From Bradyrhizobium sp. (GTDB lineage: Bacteria; Pseudomonadota; Alphaproteobacteria; Rhizobiales; Xanthobacteraceae): a stretch of DNA of 64,000 nt. The translations under genes and the position numbers were made by a program. Positions 42,844-52,458 of this stretch are shown here, one piece after another. Location: assembly GCA_028290305.1 (NCBI GenBank), contig JAQGKC010000161.1, positions 1 to 64,000 of the forward strand. Direction: 5' to 3'. Below the pieces are notes generated by a model, which was given only the letters and a program-made list of their open reading frames with translations, ran no database searches and was not told where the DNA came from. The stretch's first letter is position 1. Each line of letters starts with the position of its first letter.

Positions 42844-43634
42844 TCAAGTGACCGCAGGAAATCTCGCGCCTCGCTCCCGCACGAACAGCATGCAGAGCGC
42901 GCCCAGCAACGGACCGGCAGCCAAAGTGACAAATGCCATATAGAATGAGTTGGTGGCCTGAAATGCCAGACCGACCACAATCGGCACGATGACGCTGCCC
43001 AATTGCCAGAAAGCTGCGGTGATACCTGTCGCGGCCCCGGCGCGCTGCAGGCCCACCGTCTCCGTGACCATCGCTCCCATCAGCGGGCTGTAAACGAACG
43101 CCGTGACACCAAGAATTGGCGCCGCAAATCGAAATTGCAGTTCAGTCGACAGCAGACCGAACAACAACAGCATGGCTCCGAATGCGGCCAGGCAAATGAT
43201 GATCGGGATCTTGCGAACGCCGCCGAACCAGTCAGACAGCAGGCCGACGAGCGGCTTGCCGGCGATCGCGCCCGCTCCGACGAGCGCCACGATAAAACCA
43301 GCGTTGACGGGCGACAGTCCGTGACCACGGATCATCAGGGCGTTCGCCCAGAAGGCAAAGCCCCAGGTCCCCCAGAACGCGCCAAAGCCAGCCAGCGCGA
43401 GAAAGATGAGATCGCGTTTCTTCAGGAGAATCGCCAGATCGGGCTTTGTCGTGATCATGACCGGTTCGCCGTCGGGTTTATCGCGCAGCAGAACGTAACT
43501 CAAAATCCCGATCAGGATCGTAACCGACCCCAGGATCTGATAAACGGCATTCCATGAAATCGTCTGCAAGATCGTTGGAACGATCGCACGTTCGACTCGG
43601 CAGCCTCTAGGCTGGTCCTCTGGGAAACGTCCAT
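42844..43634 (-). pseudogene. MFS transporter with internal deletion
   Basis: A start with GAGGAGGAG upstream (ATG at 43634) encodes MDVSQRTSLEAAESN, then the frame is lost. In another frame the protein resumes at RAIVPTILQTISWNAVYQIL and runs to the end with about seven helices, including ALAGFGAFWGTWGFAFWA and GGVRKIPIIICLAAFG. About the first five or six transmembrane segments are missing. The joint lies near 43588-43596, beside an inverted repeat GATCGTT-GG-AACGATC (43570-43585). It is the third gene after the two FAD oxidoreductases and probably carried the pathway substrate or product. Confidence 0.75.
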
Positions 43635-43728
43635 CGAAACTCCTCCTCAACTATCTGAACTTGCGATCTTCTGGCGAGCCGCTTAATGAAAGTGCCGTCG
43701 TCGCATGACGAGGCAGACGACGATGCGG

Positions 43729-45084
43729 TTACATGTCGGTCCCCAAATAGACGCCGTTATGCGTGAGAGTCCTCTGAAGCGCGCCGACATCGACATCCCG
43801 GCACGCACCGTTGCTCTGGACGACCATTGCTGCAGCGGTCCCGGCAGCTTCGCCCATGACGAAACAGGCCCCGGAAACGCGGGCGGCGGATTGTCCGCGG
43901 TGAGTCATTGACGCACAGCGGCCGACCACGAACAGGTTGTCGACCTGCTTCGGCAGCAGCATTCGGAACGGCAGATGATTGAAGCCACGGCTTCCCGGAA
44001 TGTCGGGCCAGCGGAAAATGATGTCGCCGGCGACATGATCCTCGATCGGCCAGCCGTTGACGCCGATGGTGTCAGGGAAGCTCGCGCATTGCAGAACATC
44101 GTCTTCGCTCAACTGATAGTCGCCGAAGATTCGGCGGGTTTCGCGAATGCCCAGTTGCGGCGGCAGATCGACGACATAAGCATTAGCGAAAGCCGGCACG
44201 TTCTGCTTGAGAAACTCAAACGTATCGCGGACCTGCCGGCGTCCCTCGATCTCGCCATAGGTAAGCTGGTCGGCATCGGTGCCGTCGACCGCGCTGCCAT
44301 CGCTGTTGCCGACCTGGGTAATGTTGGCGCGCCATTCGATCCCGTGCTTTTGCGGGCGAACGATGGGCGTCTGGCGCGGAAATTTTCGCCCAGTGTCACG
44401 CGTCGCGGCCTGCATCATGCCGGCGATCGGCTCCCACGCCCTCGCCGCTTCCGCCTCCCGGTCGACATCATTGATGCGGAACATGGTCGAGGGAAACATC
44501 ATCGAACCGGCGCCGTCACCGAGTTCGTAAGGCGCGCCGGCCCATGCGGCGAGATCGCCGTCGCCGGAACCGTCGATGAAGACGCGGCCGCGCACCGCAC
44601 GCCGGCCGGATTTGGTTTCGATGAAAAGTGTATCGATCTGCCGCGTTGCACTCATCAATACACCTGCGCCGAGACTGTGAAACAGGATCTTCACCCCGGC
44701 GTCGAGCAACAATTGATCGGCCGCGAACTTGTAGGCCGCAGTGTCGTAGGCCTGGGCCTGGATTTTGCCGAAAACGGTGTGAGGCTCCTTAAGGCCGTCG
44801 AGACGCGCGATGCCGTCGAGCAGATCGTCCGCGATCCCATGCACGACCCGATCGATGCGGCCGAAACGGTTGGCATGCAGGCCGCAGAAATTGGTCACCC
44901 CCGCGGCGGTCCCCATGCCGCCGAGGAAACCATAACGTTCGATCAGCAGCGTCGTAGCGCCCGACCGTCCGGCGGCCACCGCGGCAGCGATGCCGGCAGG
45001 TCCGCCGCCGAGCACGACGACATCGAACGTGCCGTAAAGTTCGGTGCGGCGCGCAGGCTCGGCGACGGTTTCAATGCCACTCAT
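43729..45084 (-). CDS. FAD-dependent oxidoreductase
   Basis: A 451-residue flavoprotein. FDVVVLGGGPAGIAAAVAAG is the dinucleotide fold, followed by TTLLIERYGFLGGMGTAAG, the mark of the FAD_oxidored (PF12831-like) group. VFIDGSGDGDLAAWAGAPYE and LFVVGRCASMTHRGQSAARV are the later conserved parts. GGAGACC lies before the ATG at 45084; the longer upstream frame overlaps the paralogue and is rejected. The two paralogues are adjacent, in one operon with the MFS remnant. Substrate unknown. Confidence 0.88.
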   Translation of the reverse strand: MSGIETVAEPARRTELYGTFDVVVLGGGPAGIAAAVAAGRSGATTLLIERYGFLGGMGTAAGVTNFCGLHANRFGRIDRVVHGIADDLLDGIARLDGLKEPHTVFGKIQAQAYDTAAYKFAADQLLLDAGVKILFHSLGAGVLMSATRQIDTLFIETKSGRRAVRGRVFIDGSGDGDLAAWAGAPYELGDGAGSMMFPSTMFRINDVDREAEAARAWEPIAGMMQAATRDTGRKFPRQTPIVRPQKHGIEWRANITQVGNSDGSAVDGTDADQLTYGEIEGRRQVRDTFEFLKQNVPAFANAYVVDLPPQLGIRETRRIFGDYQLSEDDVLQCASFPDTIGVNGWPIEDHVAGDIIFRWPDIPGSRGFNHLPFRMLLPKQVDNLFVVGRCASMTHRGQSAARVSGACFVMGEAAGTAAAMVVQSNGACRDVDVGALQRTLTHNGVYLGTDM

Positions 45085-45119
45085 GGATAGGTCTCCGTAA
45101 GGCGGAAAAGACAAAAAAA

Positions 45120-46559
45120 TCAGACCGCCGACGCCGGTACGCCCTGCCGGCGGCTTTCGCCGGCCGACGACGCCGCGCGGGCGAGGCAGGCTTCCCGGGT
45201 CGTAAGCGCTCCGTCGGCATCGAGCAGGCTTCTTACACTGGCGGCAGGAATGCTGTGCACGGCATTGGCGTGGCTGATGGCGACAAGCGCCATCGAACCC
45301 GCCGCCTGACCGAGCGCCATCGCCGTCGCCATATGGCGCGCGCCACCGTTCGCGGCGCGCGTGGCCGAGATGGCGCGACCCGTGACGATCAGGCCTTCCA
45401 CACCGGCAGGCACGAGACACCGCATCGGAATCTCGAACGGCGCGGGCGGCATGAACAGTTGGATTCCCGTTCCCTGCGCGTCGTGGATATCCATCGGCCC
45501 GCAGCCGAGCGCGATGCTGTCGGGAAATATGACGCCTGACAGAATGTCCTGTTCGGTCAGCGTATAATCGCCGACGATCCGGCGGGTTTCGCGCACACCA
45601 ATCCGGGGGGCGATCGAGGCCAGCACGGCGTTTTCGAAGCCCGGCACATCGCGCTTCAGGAATCCGACGATGCATTTAACCTGCTGACGCCCGATCCTCT
45701 CCGCGGCAGATGCCTGGCAGGGATCGAGCGGATCGATGTTCAGAATGCGGCTCATCAGGCAGATCGCATCAACGCCGCCCGGCGTGCTCATGAACGACAA
45801 GCTTTCCCAGAAGATCTCGCCTCGCCGCACGCCCTCGAGTGCAAGAGCCCGTTTCTGGTCCCGCGGGATCGAGCGAAACCGGGCCACGTCTATGTTCGAA
45901 AGCCGGAATACCAGGCTCTGCGGTTGCCGGCCACCATGATGGGTTTCGTCGTCCGGACCTTTCATCGTCACGCCGGCCAGAAAAGACGGCGTGGCATCGC
46001 CGCTGGCATCGACGACGACGCGCGCGCGATAGGCACGCCGCCCGGCCACGTCCTCCACGATCAAGCCGCTGACGCGATCGTCGTCCTTCAAGACACCGAC
46101 GACATTGCTGTGAAGAGCCACGTCAACGCCGGCTTCGTCCGCCCATTCGTCCGCGACCCACTTCACTACCTCGGGATTGAACGGGAAGTTATGGATTTGA
46201 ACGGGATTGGCCGAGGCCTCCGCAAGCATATAATTGGCGAAGCCGTCACTACCGCCGGCAGCGACGATGCGCTGCGTGAATTCGAACGGCAGACCCCACA
46301 CCGCCTGAATGCCGTGGTTGAAGAAGCCGATATACTGGGCGACATACCCTGTCGTCGCGGTGCCGCCGAGGCATCCCTGCCGTTCGAGCAAAAGAGTTTT
46401 CGCGCCACGCCGCGCAGCGGTGACCGCAGCAACCAGACCCGCGGCGCCGCCGCCCGCAACGATCACGTCGTAGTCCGCGGCGACGGCAGTATTCAATTGC
46501 TCGGCAATACGACCGTTCGCCTCGTCGGCGGCGGCCAAATGTCTGCCATCGCTAGCCAT
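45120..46559 (-). CDS. FAD-dependent oxidoreductase paralogue
   Basis: A 479-residue paralogue of the next gene: YDVIVAGGGAAGLVAAVTAA, KTLLLERQGCLGGTATTGYV, VVVDASGDATPSFLAGV and LIVTGRAISATRAANGGARH. GGGAG lies 9 bases before the ATG at 46559. It is the first gene of a leftward unit facing the IclR regulator, with an operator-like region between. Similarity to its neighbour is over the whole length, so they arose by an old duplication and may form a heteromer. Confidence 0.88.
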   Translation of the reverse strand: MASDGRHLAAADEANGRIAEQLNTAVAADYDVIVAGGGAAGLVAAVTAARRGAKTLLLERQGCLGGTATTGYVAQYIGFFNHGIQAVWGLPFEFTQRIVAAGGSDGFANYMLAEASANPVQIHNFPFNPEVVKWVADEWADEAGVDVALHSNVVGVLKDDDRVSGLIVEDVAGRRAYRARVVVDASGDATPSFLAGVTMKGPDDETHHGGRQPQSLVFRLSNIDVARFRSIPRDQKRALALEGVRRGEIFWESLSFMSTPGGVDAICLMSRILNIDPLDPCQASAAERIGRQQVKCIVGFLKRDVPGFENAVLASIAPRIGVRETRRIVGDYTLTEQDILSGVIFPDSIALGCGPMDIHDAQGTGIQLFMPPAPFEIPMRCLVPAGVEGLIVTGRAISATRAANGGARHMATAMALGQAAGSMALVAISHANAVHSIPAASVRSLLDADGALTTREACLARAASSAGESRRQGVPASAV

Positions 46560-46642
46560 CGAGATAACTCCCTGAGTTTTCTTCGGGTTTCCTGGCCTTG
46601 CCCGCACAAGCGGCACGGTCGGCTGAAACTCAATTTTTGATT

Positions 46643-46679
46643 TGTGCACTCTATGCACGTTAGTGCATTAGATGTACAT
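46643..46679. promoter_or_regulatory. operator-like phased TGCA repeats between FAD and IclR genes
   Basis: TGTGCAC (46643), ATGCAC (46653), GTGCAT (46663) and TGTACAT (46673) follow each other at 10-base steps. Adjacent units are inverted relative to each other, for example TGCAC facing GTGCA across a 4-base centre. Placed between the regulator and its divergent target, and close to the size of an IclR tetramer site, it is the likely operator of the IclR protein. Confidence 0.6.
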
Positions 46680-46753
46680 TGACGCCATCGGGCTTGTCAA
46701 ATGAAGATCGCGGGCCCATTCCGGTCGTCCGGACAGCGTACCCGCATACGGTC

Positions 46754-47533
46754 ATGATGCTCAAAACAACCGAAAAACCGCGCAGTCAGTCGTTCGTCAC
46801 CGCGTTTGCACGCGGGCTGACGGTGATCGAAGCGTTCGGCGGCGGCGCGGAGACGCTCAGTCTCGCCGAGATCGCGGCGAGGTCCGGTGTCGACCGGGCG
46901 GTCGCGCGGCGCTCGTTGTTGACGCTGATCGAACTGGGCTACGCGGTCTTCGAGAAGAAAAACTATCGTCTGACGCCGCGGATTTTACGGCTCGGCTACG
47001 CTTATTTGTCCCAGTCCGGGATGGACGGCCGGCTACAGCCGTTTGTCGAGGCCGTCGCGAAAAAAACCGGAGAGTCCTGCTCGGTCAGCATTCTCGACGG
47101 CCTGGAAACGGTCAGCGTGGCCCATGCGCCTTCGATCCATAAAATGGGTTTCCTGCTGAAGCCGGGCACGCGAATGCCGGCCTACGTCATGACCTCCGGC
47201 CGGGTTCTACTAGCCGCCAAATCCGACGACGAAGCGATCGCGCTGCTGCGGCAGATGGACCGAAAAGCCATGACCAAGACGACGCGGACGTCGCTCGGCG
47301 CGCTGATGGAATCGATTCGAAAAATCCGCGACGCTGGATATGCGACGATCGAAGAGGAGCTTGAAGTCGGCTTGCTGTCGATTGCGATGCCCATCAGGAA
47401 TCGCCGTGGCGAAACCGTGGCATCGCTCAATGTCAGTTCCAGCGCTGCGCGCACCACGTTGGCGGATCTTTGCAAGACCGCCCTGCCGGTGATGCGACAG
47501 ACGGCGATCGAGATCGGAAGTGTTCTGCCATAA
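46754..47533 (+). CDS. IclR family regulator (PcaR/PobR-like)
   Basis: A 259-residue regulator. The winged helix is FARGLTVIEAFGGGAETLSL followed by AEIAARSGVDRAVARRSLLT. The IclR effector domain has ESCSVSILDGLETVSVAHAP, GTRMPAYVMTSGRVLLAAK, GYATIEEELEVGLLSIAMPI and VASLNVSSSAARTT. The form is that of the PcaR/PobR/CatR subgroup, which control aromatic catabolism. ATG at 46754 (or the next, 46757); a TTG 25 codons earlier is less likely because it would begin inside the operator. It diverges from the FAD genes and may control the whole island. Confidence 0.9.
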   Translation: MMLKTTEKPRSQSFVTAFARGLTVIEAFGGGAETLSLAEIAARSGVDRAVARRSLLTLIELGYAVFEKKNYRLTPRILRLGYAYLSQSGMDGRLQPFVEAVAKKTGESCSVSILDGLETVSVAHAPSIHKMGFLLKPGTRMPAYVMTSGRVLLAAKSDDEAIALLRQMDRKAMTKTTRTSLGALMESIRKIRDAGYATIEEELEVGLLSIAMPIRNRRGETVASLNVSSSAARTTLADLCKTALPVMRQTAIEIGSVLP

Positions 47534-47677
47534 CGGAGGATGAGTAGCTGACGAAGCCGAACGATGTTTATAAGATCCGAACCGATAACGATCATCCAAT
47601 CCCAAATGGACTTTCAACGGCGACCAGGGGCCCTAGTCCCGGAAGCCAGAGGGCGGATCAGGGATCGTGCCGTGACA

Positions 47678-48814
47678 TCATACTGGATCAGCCGTCCGAG
47701 GGCGTGACGGGTTGCCTTGTTCTTGAGTGGACCGAGGGACCAAGCTCGCTGCTTGATCGTTACCAGGATCAGCGGCAAGCCCGAGATCCGTAATTCCCGG
47801 TGTCGTGCCGGCCATTAGTTCCCCCACCTCGCCCCGCACGTTTGCTGCGAGATGCCAAGCCCAAGCCGATGAAATGATGGTGTGAAGGTCGGAAAACTCC
47901 GGCTCGAAATTCAAAACCGATCTTGCAGCAGAGGAATCAGCAACCAGGACGGCTGGATCCCCTGGTCGGCGATCCCTGATCGTGTAAGGCACCTGCCTTC
48001 CGGCCGCTTTGGCAATTGCGGAGAGTACTTCCTTGACTGAAAACCCATTGCCCGTACCGAGATTGTAGGAGCCCCCTTCATGTCCTTGCAACAGAAGCCG
48101 CAGTGCGCCCAGATGGGCTCCGGCTAAATCGACCACATGGACGTAGTCCCGGATGGCCGTTCCATCCGGCGTGTCATAATCGTCCCCGTAAATTGAAAAT
48201 TCGTTCAGGTTTCCAGACAGGGCCATCATGGCACGCGGAATCAGATGGGTCTCAGTCGCGCGCCATTCTCCGATGCCAGCGGTGGCATGTGCGCCGCTCG
48301 CGTTGAAATACCGCAAGGAGAACGAAGTCATTCCGTACGCGGATCGGTAGTCCGAAAGTATTTGCTCGACTGTGAACTTGGAGCGGCCATATGGATTTAC
48401 CGGTTGGCACCCGCGCTGCTCCGACAACACTCCGCTGCCTTGATCTCCGTACACAGCGCCGGTGCTGGAGAACACGATTCGTTCGCATCCAGCCTCTTGC
48501 ATTGCATCCAGAACGGCAACGCTGCCGACGACATTATTGTGGTAATATTTCTGCGGGTCTGTGATCGATTCACCAACCAGGCTTGCCGCCGCAAAATGCA
48601 TGACGGCAGCCACCTGGTGAGATTTCAGCGTTTGAATAACTTTACTCTTGTCCCGAATGTCACCGACGATCAATGGTCCCCACTTAACGAAGCTCGCATG
48701 TCCGGTCGACAAGTTATCATAGGTAATTGGCAGGAAACCAGCGTCCGCCAAGGCCTTGCACGAGTGAGAGCCAATGTATCCAGCTCCTCCCGTCACCAGC
48801 ACCGCGCGTGTCAT
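47678..48814 (-). CDS. galE: UDP-glucose 4-epimerase
   Basis: A 378-residue extended SDR interconverting UDP-glucose and UDP-galactose. VLVTGGAGYIGSHSCKALAD binds NAD; MHFAAASLVGESITDP, the catalytic Ser in VFSSTGAVYG and NPYGRSK (Tyr-x3-Lys) are present, with LRYFNASGAHATAGIGEW as in bacterial GalE. The C-terminus is about 40 residues longer than E. coli GalE, with a polar tail. It starts in the stop of rfbD (ATGA), so galactose-type sugar supply is coupled to rhamnose supply. Confidence 0.92.
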   Translation of the reverse strand: MTRAVLVTGGAGYIGSHSCKALADAGFLPITYDNLSTGHASFVKWGPLIVGDIRDKSKVIQTLKSHQVAAVMHFAAASLVGESITDPQKYYHNNVVGSVAVLDAMQEAGCERIVFSSTGAVYGDQGSGVLSEQRGCQPVNPYGRSKFTVEQILSDYRSAYGMTSFSLRYFNASGAHATAGIGEWRATETHLIPRAMMALSGNLNEFSIYGDDYDTPDGTAIRDYVHVVDLAGAHLGALRLLLQGHEGGSYNLGTGNGFSVKEVLSAIAKAAGRQVPYTIRDRRPGDPAVLVADSSAARSVLNFEPEFSDLHTIISSAWAWHLAANVRGEVGELMAGTTPGITDLGLAADPGNDQAASLVPRSTQEQGNPSRPRTADPV

Positions 48815-49758
48815 GAAAGTCCCTTCACTAGGTCATTGGCTTGAATTTCGCCCGAAGGCTCTGCGAGTCGATGCGCAAGTTCGTCCAACTCGACCGAAAG
48901 AGCTTCGCGCCAAGACGGCATTGCAATTCCGAAGGTATCATTGAGCCGGCTATGATCGAGCCGGCTGTTGTGCGGCCGCGTTGCCTTGGTTGGATAATCC
49001 GCTGTTTTGATAGGAACAATATACTCAGTCTTGACTTCGATACCTCGGTCCTTCAACCCCGCGAGAATGGCTGTAGAAAAACCGTGCCAACTGGTCTCTC
49101 CAGAAGCTGATATGTTGACCAATCCGGCGTCACGATCGAATGACCTGCCGCCATCAGACATCTCCATCTTCAGGATTTTCATAACCGCAGCGGCAATAAT
49201 CCGCGCCGAGGTTGGCGCGCCGAATTGGTCGGCGACAATCCTCAATTCCTTCCTCTCCCCAGCCAGCCGCGCGATCGTCAGCATGAAGTTTTGCCCATGG
49301 TTGGAATAGACCCACGATGTCCGAACGATCAGATGCGGACCGCCAACCGCCCGAATTGCAACTTCGCCCGCGAGCTTCGAAGCCCCGTAGGTTGAGAGAG
49401 GCGCGGGCGCGTCATCTTCGCGCCATGGTGTCGTTCCCGATCCGTCAAACAGGTAATCGGTCGAAAAATGAACGAAAGGAACTTTATGGCGAGCCGCCCA
49501 GACGGCCATGGCGCCGGGAGCATCGGCATTCACGCGAAATGCCAGCGGCCGCTCGTCTTCAGCCCGGTCCACCGCGGTATATGCCGCGGGATTGACGATG
49601 AGATCGGGCTTCAGACGATCAAATGCTTCAGAAATTGTCTCGGGTCGCGAAAGATCGAGTTGACTACGGTTCGCGATGAGTACGTTTCCAAGAGCTGCAA
49701 GCGGAGCGGAAAGAGCCCGGCCTACCTGCCCCGTTGCGCCGGTCAGCAGAATCCGCAC
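48811..49758 (-). CDS. rfbD: dTDP-4-dehydrorhamnose reductase
   Basis: A 315-residue SDR, last step of dTDP-L-rhamnose synthesis. RILLTGATGQVGRALSAPLA, NPAAYTAVDRAEDE, VHFSTDYLFDGSG and the Tyr-x3-Lys in YGASKLAGE are typical. It starts at a GTG just one base-pair-step after the rfbC stop. In step with rfbC and galE it forms a leftward unit. Confidence 0.93.
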   Translation of the reverse strand: MRILLTGATGQVGRALSAPLAALGNVLIANRSQLDLSRPETISEAFDRLKPDLIVNPAAYTAVDRAEDERPLAFRVNADAPGAMAVWAARHKVPFVHFSTDYLFDGSGTTPWREDDAPAPLSTYGASKLAGEVAIRAVGGPHLIVRTSWVYSNHGQNFMLTIARLAGERKELRIVADQFGAPTSARIIAAAVMKILKMEMSDGGRSFDRDAGLVNISASGETSWHGFSTAILAGLKDRGIEVKTEYIVPIKTADYPTKATRPHNSRLDHSRLNDTFGIAMPSWREALSVELDELAHRLAEPSGEIQANDLVKGLS

Positions 49759-50313
49759 TTAATTCACTCCATATTTCGGAAGCGAAGTCATCTCAGCCAA
49801 CCGGCGCCCGGCAGCATCGCGAGTCGAGATCGCCGGCTCTTTCACCCCCCATTCTATTGCAAGATCGGGATCGTCCCAGCGAATGACCGCTTCATCATCC
49901 GGACTATAATATTCGTCGCATTTGTAGAAAAAGTCTGCGGTCTCCGAAAGCACAACAAAACCATGCGCAAAGCCGCGCGGCACCCATAATTGCCGACGAT
50001 TTTCCTCGGTGAGTTCGACCGCTACATGCCTGGCGAAAGTCGGGCTGCCTATCCGAACATCGACCGCGACATCAAGCACCCGTCCACGCAGCACTGTTAC
50101 CAGCTTTCCCTGCGCCTTTGGATTCTGGATGTGAAGACCTCGCAGCACACAGCACGACGAGCGTGAGAGATTGTCCTGCAGGAACGGCATTTTTATTCCT
50201 GCCGCCGCGTAGCGCTCCGACTGGAACGCCTCCAGGAAAAAACCGCGTGGATCCCCGAACACTTTGGGCTCGATGATCACGACATCGGGGATATCAGTTC
50301 GAATGACTTGCAT
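49759..50313 (-). CDS. rfbC: dTDP-4-dehydrorhamnose 3,5-epimerase
   Basis: A 184-residue cupin epimerase. IPDVVIIEPKVFGDPRGFFL, LPFLQDN-type element FLQDNLSRSSCCVLRGLHIQ with the catalytic His, and VPRGFAHGFVVLSE are diagnostic. The ATG at 50313 has AGGA upstream; a TTG seven codons earlier is rejected. It diverges from rfbA across about 100 bases, the likely promoter region for both arms of the rhamnose genes. Confidence 0.94.
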   Translation of the reverse strand: MQVIRTDIPDVVIIEPKVFGDPRGFFLEAFQSERYAAAGIKMPFLQDNLSRSSCCVLRGLHIQNPKAQGKLVTVLRGRVLDVAVDVRIGSPTFARHVAVELTEENRRQLWVPRGFAHGFVVLSETADFFYKCDEYYSPDDEAVIRWDDPDLAIEWGVKEPAISTRDAAGRRLAEMTSLPKYGVN

Positions 50314-50411
50314 CAGAATCCTCGCATTGGTCAAACTTTAGCAAACCCCTTTATCTCCTCTGCATTGACTATCCGGTATAAAAAATCCGTAAAATCATTA
50401 TGAGGTGGTCC

Positions 50412-51341
50412 ATGAAGGGTATCATTCTTGCTGGCGGTACGGGCAGTCGGCTCTATCCGATCACCACGGTGGTTTCAAAACAGCTGCTGCCTGTTTTCGA
50501 TAAACCAATGATTTATTACCCTCTTGCCACGTTGATGCTCGCGGGCATTCGCGAGATTCTCATCATCTCCACCCCGCAAGATCTACCGCTGTTCGAACGA
50601 TTGCTTGGGGACGGCTCGAATATCGGGCTGGAATTGTCCTACGCGACACAAGGCAAGCCTCGTGGCCTCGCAGACGCCTTCATTGTCGGACGCAAATTCG
50701 TCGGAGACGACGATGTTGCGCTGATCCTCGGTGACAATATTTTTCACGGCCATGGCCTCCCCGATCTGATGAACCGGGCCGCGATGCGGAGCAATGAAGC
50801 GACGGTGTTTGGCTACGTCGTGAGCACCCCGGAGCATTACGGCGTGGTCGAACTCGATGGTCGCGGACGTGCCATCAGTATTGAAGAGAAGCCCGTGAAG
50901 CCAAAGTCGAACGTGGCAGTGACCGGCTTGTATTTCTACGACAATGACGTGCTCGACATCGCAGCTTCCCTGAAGCCCTCAGCGCGCGGCGAAATCGAAA
51001 TCACCGATGTAAACCGGGCTTATCTCGAGCGTGGCGACCTCTTCGTCGAGGTGCTCGGCCGAGGATTTGCCTGGCTGGACACTGGAACCCACGAGACACT
51101 GGTGGAAGCGAGCCATTTTGTGCAGATCCTCGAACAGCGGCAGGGTTTGCGCATCGCATGCATCGAGGAAATCGCGCTGCGTCTACGTTACATCAGCATA
51201 GATCAGTTTCATCAGCTTGCGCAGCAAGCTTCGAAGAGCAGCTATGGGCAATATCTGTTGTCCGTCCACGGTTCGTTTGTCTCGGATTCGAAAAGCACAG
51301 GTTCGCAATCATGGGTTTCGACGGCTCAACTATTTTCGTAA
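50412..51341 (+). CDS. rfbA: glucose-1-phosphate thymidylyltransferase
   Basis: A 309-residue nucleotidyltransferase making dTDP-glucose. [51 protein letters not shown] and [17 protein letters not shown] are diagnostic. The ATG at 50412 has GAGG 8 bases upstream; an ATG four codons earlier would overlap that site. The last 15 residues extend past the usual end because the reading frame overlaps rfbB by 31 bases. Confidence 0.94.
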   Translation: MKGIILAGGTGSRLYPITTVVSKQLLPVFDKPMIYYPLATLMLAGIREILIISTPQDLPLFERLLGDGSNIGLELSYATQGKPRGLADAFIVGRKFVGDDDVALILGDNIFHGHGLPDLMNRAAMRSNEATVFGYVVSTPEHYGVVELDGRGRAISIEEKPVKPKSNVAVTGLYFYDNDVLDIAASLKPSARGEIEITDVNRAYLERGDLFVEVLGRGFAWLDTGTHETLVEASHFVQILEQRQGLRIACIEEIALRLRYISIDQFHQLAQQASKSSYGQYLLSVHGSFVSDSKSTGSQSWVSTAQLFS

Positions 51342-52396
51342 CGGGTGGGGCCGGCTTCATCGGCTCTGCTGTTGTTCGGCACTTGCTCAGCCATACCGGC
51401 GCATACGTCGTCAATATCGACAAACTGACGTATGCTTCAAATCTGTCGTCGATCCCCCAGGCGGTCGGGCATCCCCGCTACGCCCTCGCTAACGTAGATA
51501 TCTGCAATGGGCCTGCGCTCGGTGCTCTGTTCGACGGATATCAGCCCAACGCCGTCATGAACTTGGCGGCGGAGAGCCATGTCGACCGGTCCATTGACGG
51601 TCCGGGCGAGTTTATCCAGACCAACATCGTCGGAACATTTACGCTGCTTCAGGAAGCATTGCGATATTGGCGCGGCTTGACGCCGGCGCGACGCGATCCA
51701 TTTCGCTTTCATCACATTTCGACCGATGAGGTTTACGGGTCGCTCGGCGCTGAAGGCCTGTTTACCGAGGCGACCGCTTACGCGCCGAACTCGCCATATT
51801 CCGCCAGCAAAGCCTCGTCCGACCATCTGGTTCGAGCCTGGTACGAAACTTACGGCTTGCCGACGTTGGTGACGAACTGCTCCAACAATTATGGACCGTA
51901 TCATTTTCCGGAGAAGCTGATACCGCACATCATTATCAAAGCGCTGGCCGGTCAACCGCTGCCCGTCTATGGCGATGGCCAAAACATTCGCGATTGGCTG
52001 TATGTCGAAGACCATGCAAAAGCTTTGGCGTTGGTCCTCGAACGCGGTGAAGTCGGAGAGACTTATAATATTGGCGGGCGCAACGAGCGACGAAATCTCC
52101 ATGTGGTGGAGAGTATTTGCGACTTGCTGGACCGTAAGCGACCATCAAAGGACGGGCCGCGCCGCCAACTGATATCTTTCGTGACCGACCGCCCGGGTCA
52201 TGACCGCCGTTACGCCATCGACGCCACCAAGCTCGAACGCGATCTTGGCTGGCGTGCTGAGGAAACTTTCGAGACCGGGCTCGAAAAGACGGTGGAATGG
52301 TATCTCGACCATCAAAACTGGTGGCAGGAAATCCTCGATCGCGGTTACCAAACCGCGCGCATTGGGTTGGTCCAGCGGAGTGAGGCGGCAGCGTGA
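51311..52396 (+). CDS. rfbB: dTDP-glucose 4,6-dehydratase
   Basis: A 361-residue extended [51 protein letters not shown], the catalytic [11 protein letters not shown], and [15 protein letters not shown] are present, with [18 protein letters not shown]. With rfbA, rfbC and rfbD it completes dTDP-L-rhamnose synthesis from glucose-1-phosphate. ATG at 51311, inside the end of rfbA; longer upstream starts lie within rfbA and are rejected. Confidence 0.94.
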   Translation: MGFDGSTIFVTGGAGFIGSAVVRHLLSHTGAYVVNIDKLTYASNLSSIPQAVGHPRYALANVDICNGPALGALFDGYQPNAVMNLAAESHVDRSIDGPGEFIQTNIVGTFTLLQEALRYWRGLTPARRDPFRFHHISTDEVYGSLGAEGLFTEATAYAPNSPYSASKASSDHLVRAWYETYGLPTLVTNCSNNYGPYHFPEKLIPHIIIKALAGQPLPVYGDGQNIRDWLYVEDHAKALALVLERGEVGETYNIGGRNERRNLHVVESICDLLDRKRPSKDGPRRQLISFVTDRPGHDRRYAIDATKLERDLGWRAEETFETGLEKTVEWYLDHQNWWQEILDRGYQTARIGLVQRSEAAA

Positions 52397-52458
52397 ACCG
52401 CACATCGCGGTGCCGTTCCTCACAGGCGAAGAGCGACAATTGACCGGGTGCCGAAGGC

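Noticed and set aside
43975..45090. Plus-strand open frame of 371 codons
   Set aside because: Antisense to the FAD oxidoreductase at 43729, which has complete FAD motifs.
45085..45675. A long N-terminal extension of the FAD oxidoreductase at 43729
   Set aside because: It overlaps the paralogue gene; the FAD motif follows about 22 residues after the ATG at 45084 with GGAGACC upstream.
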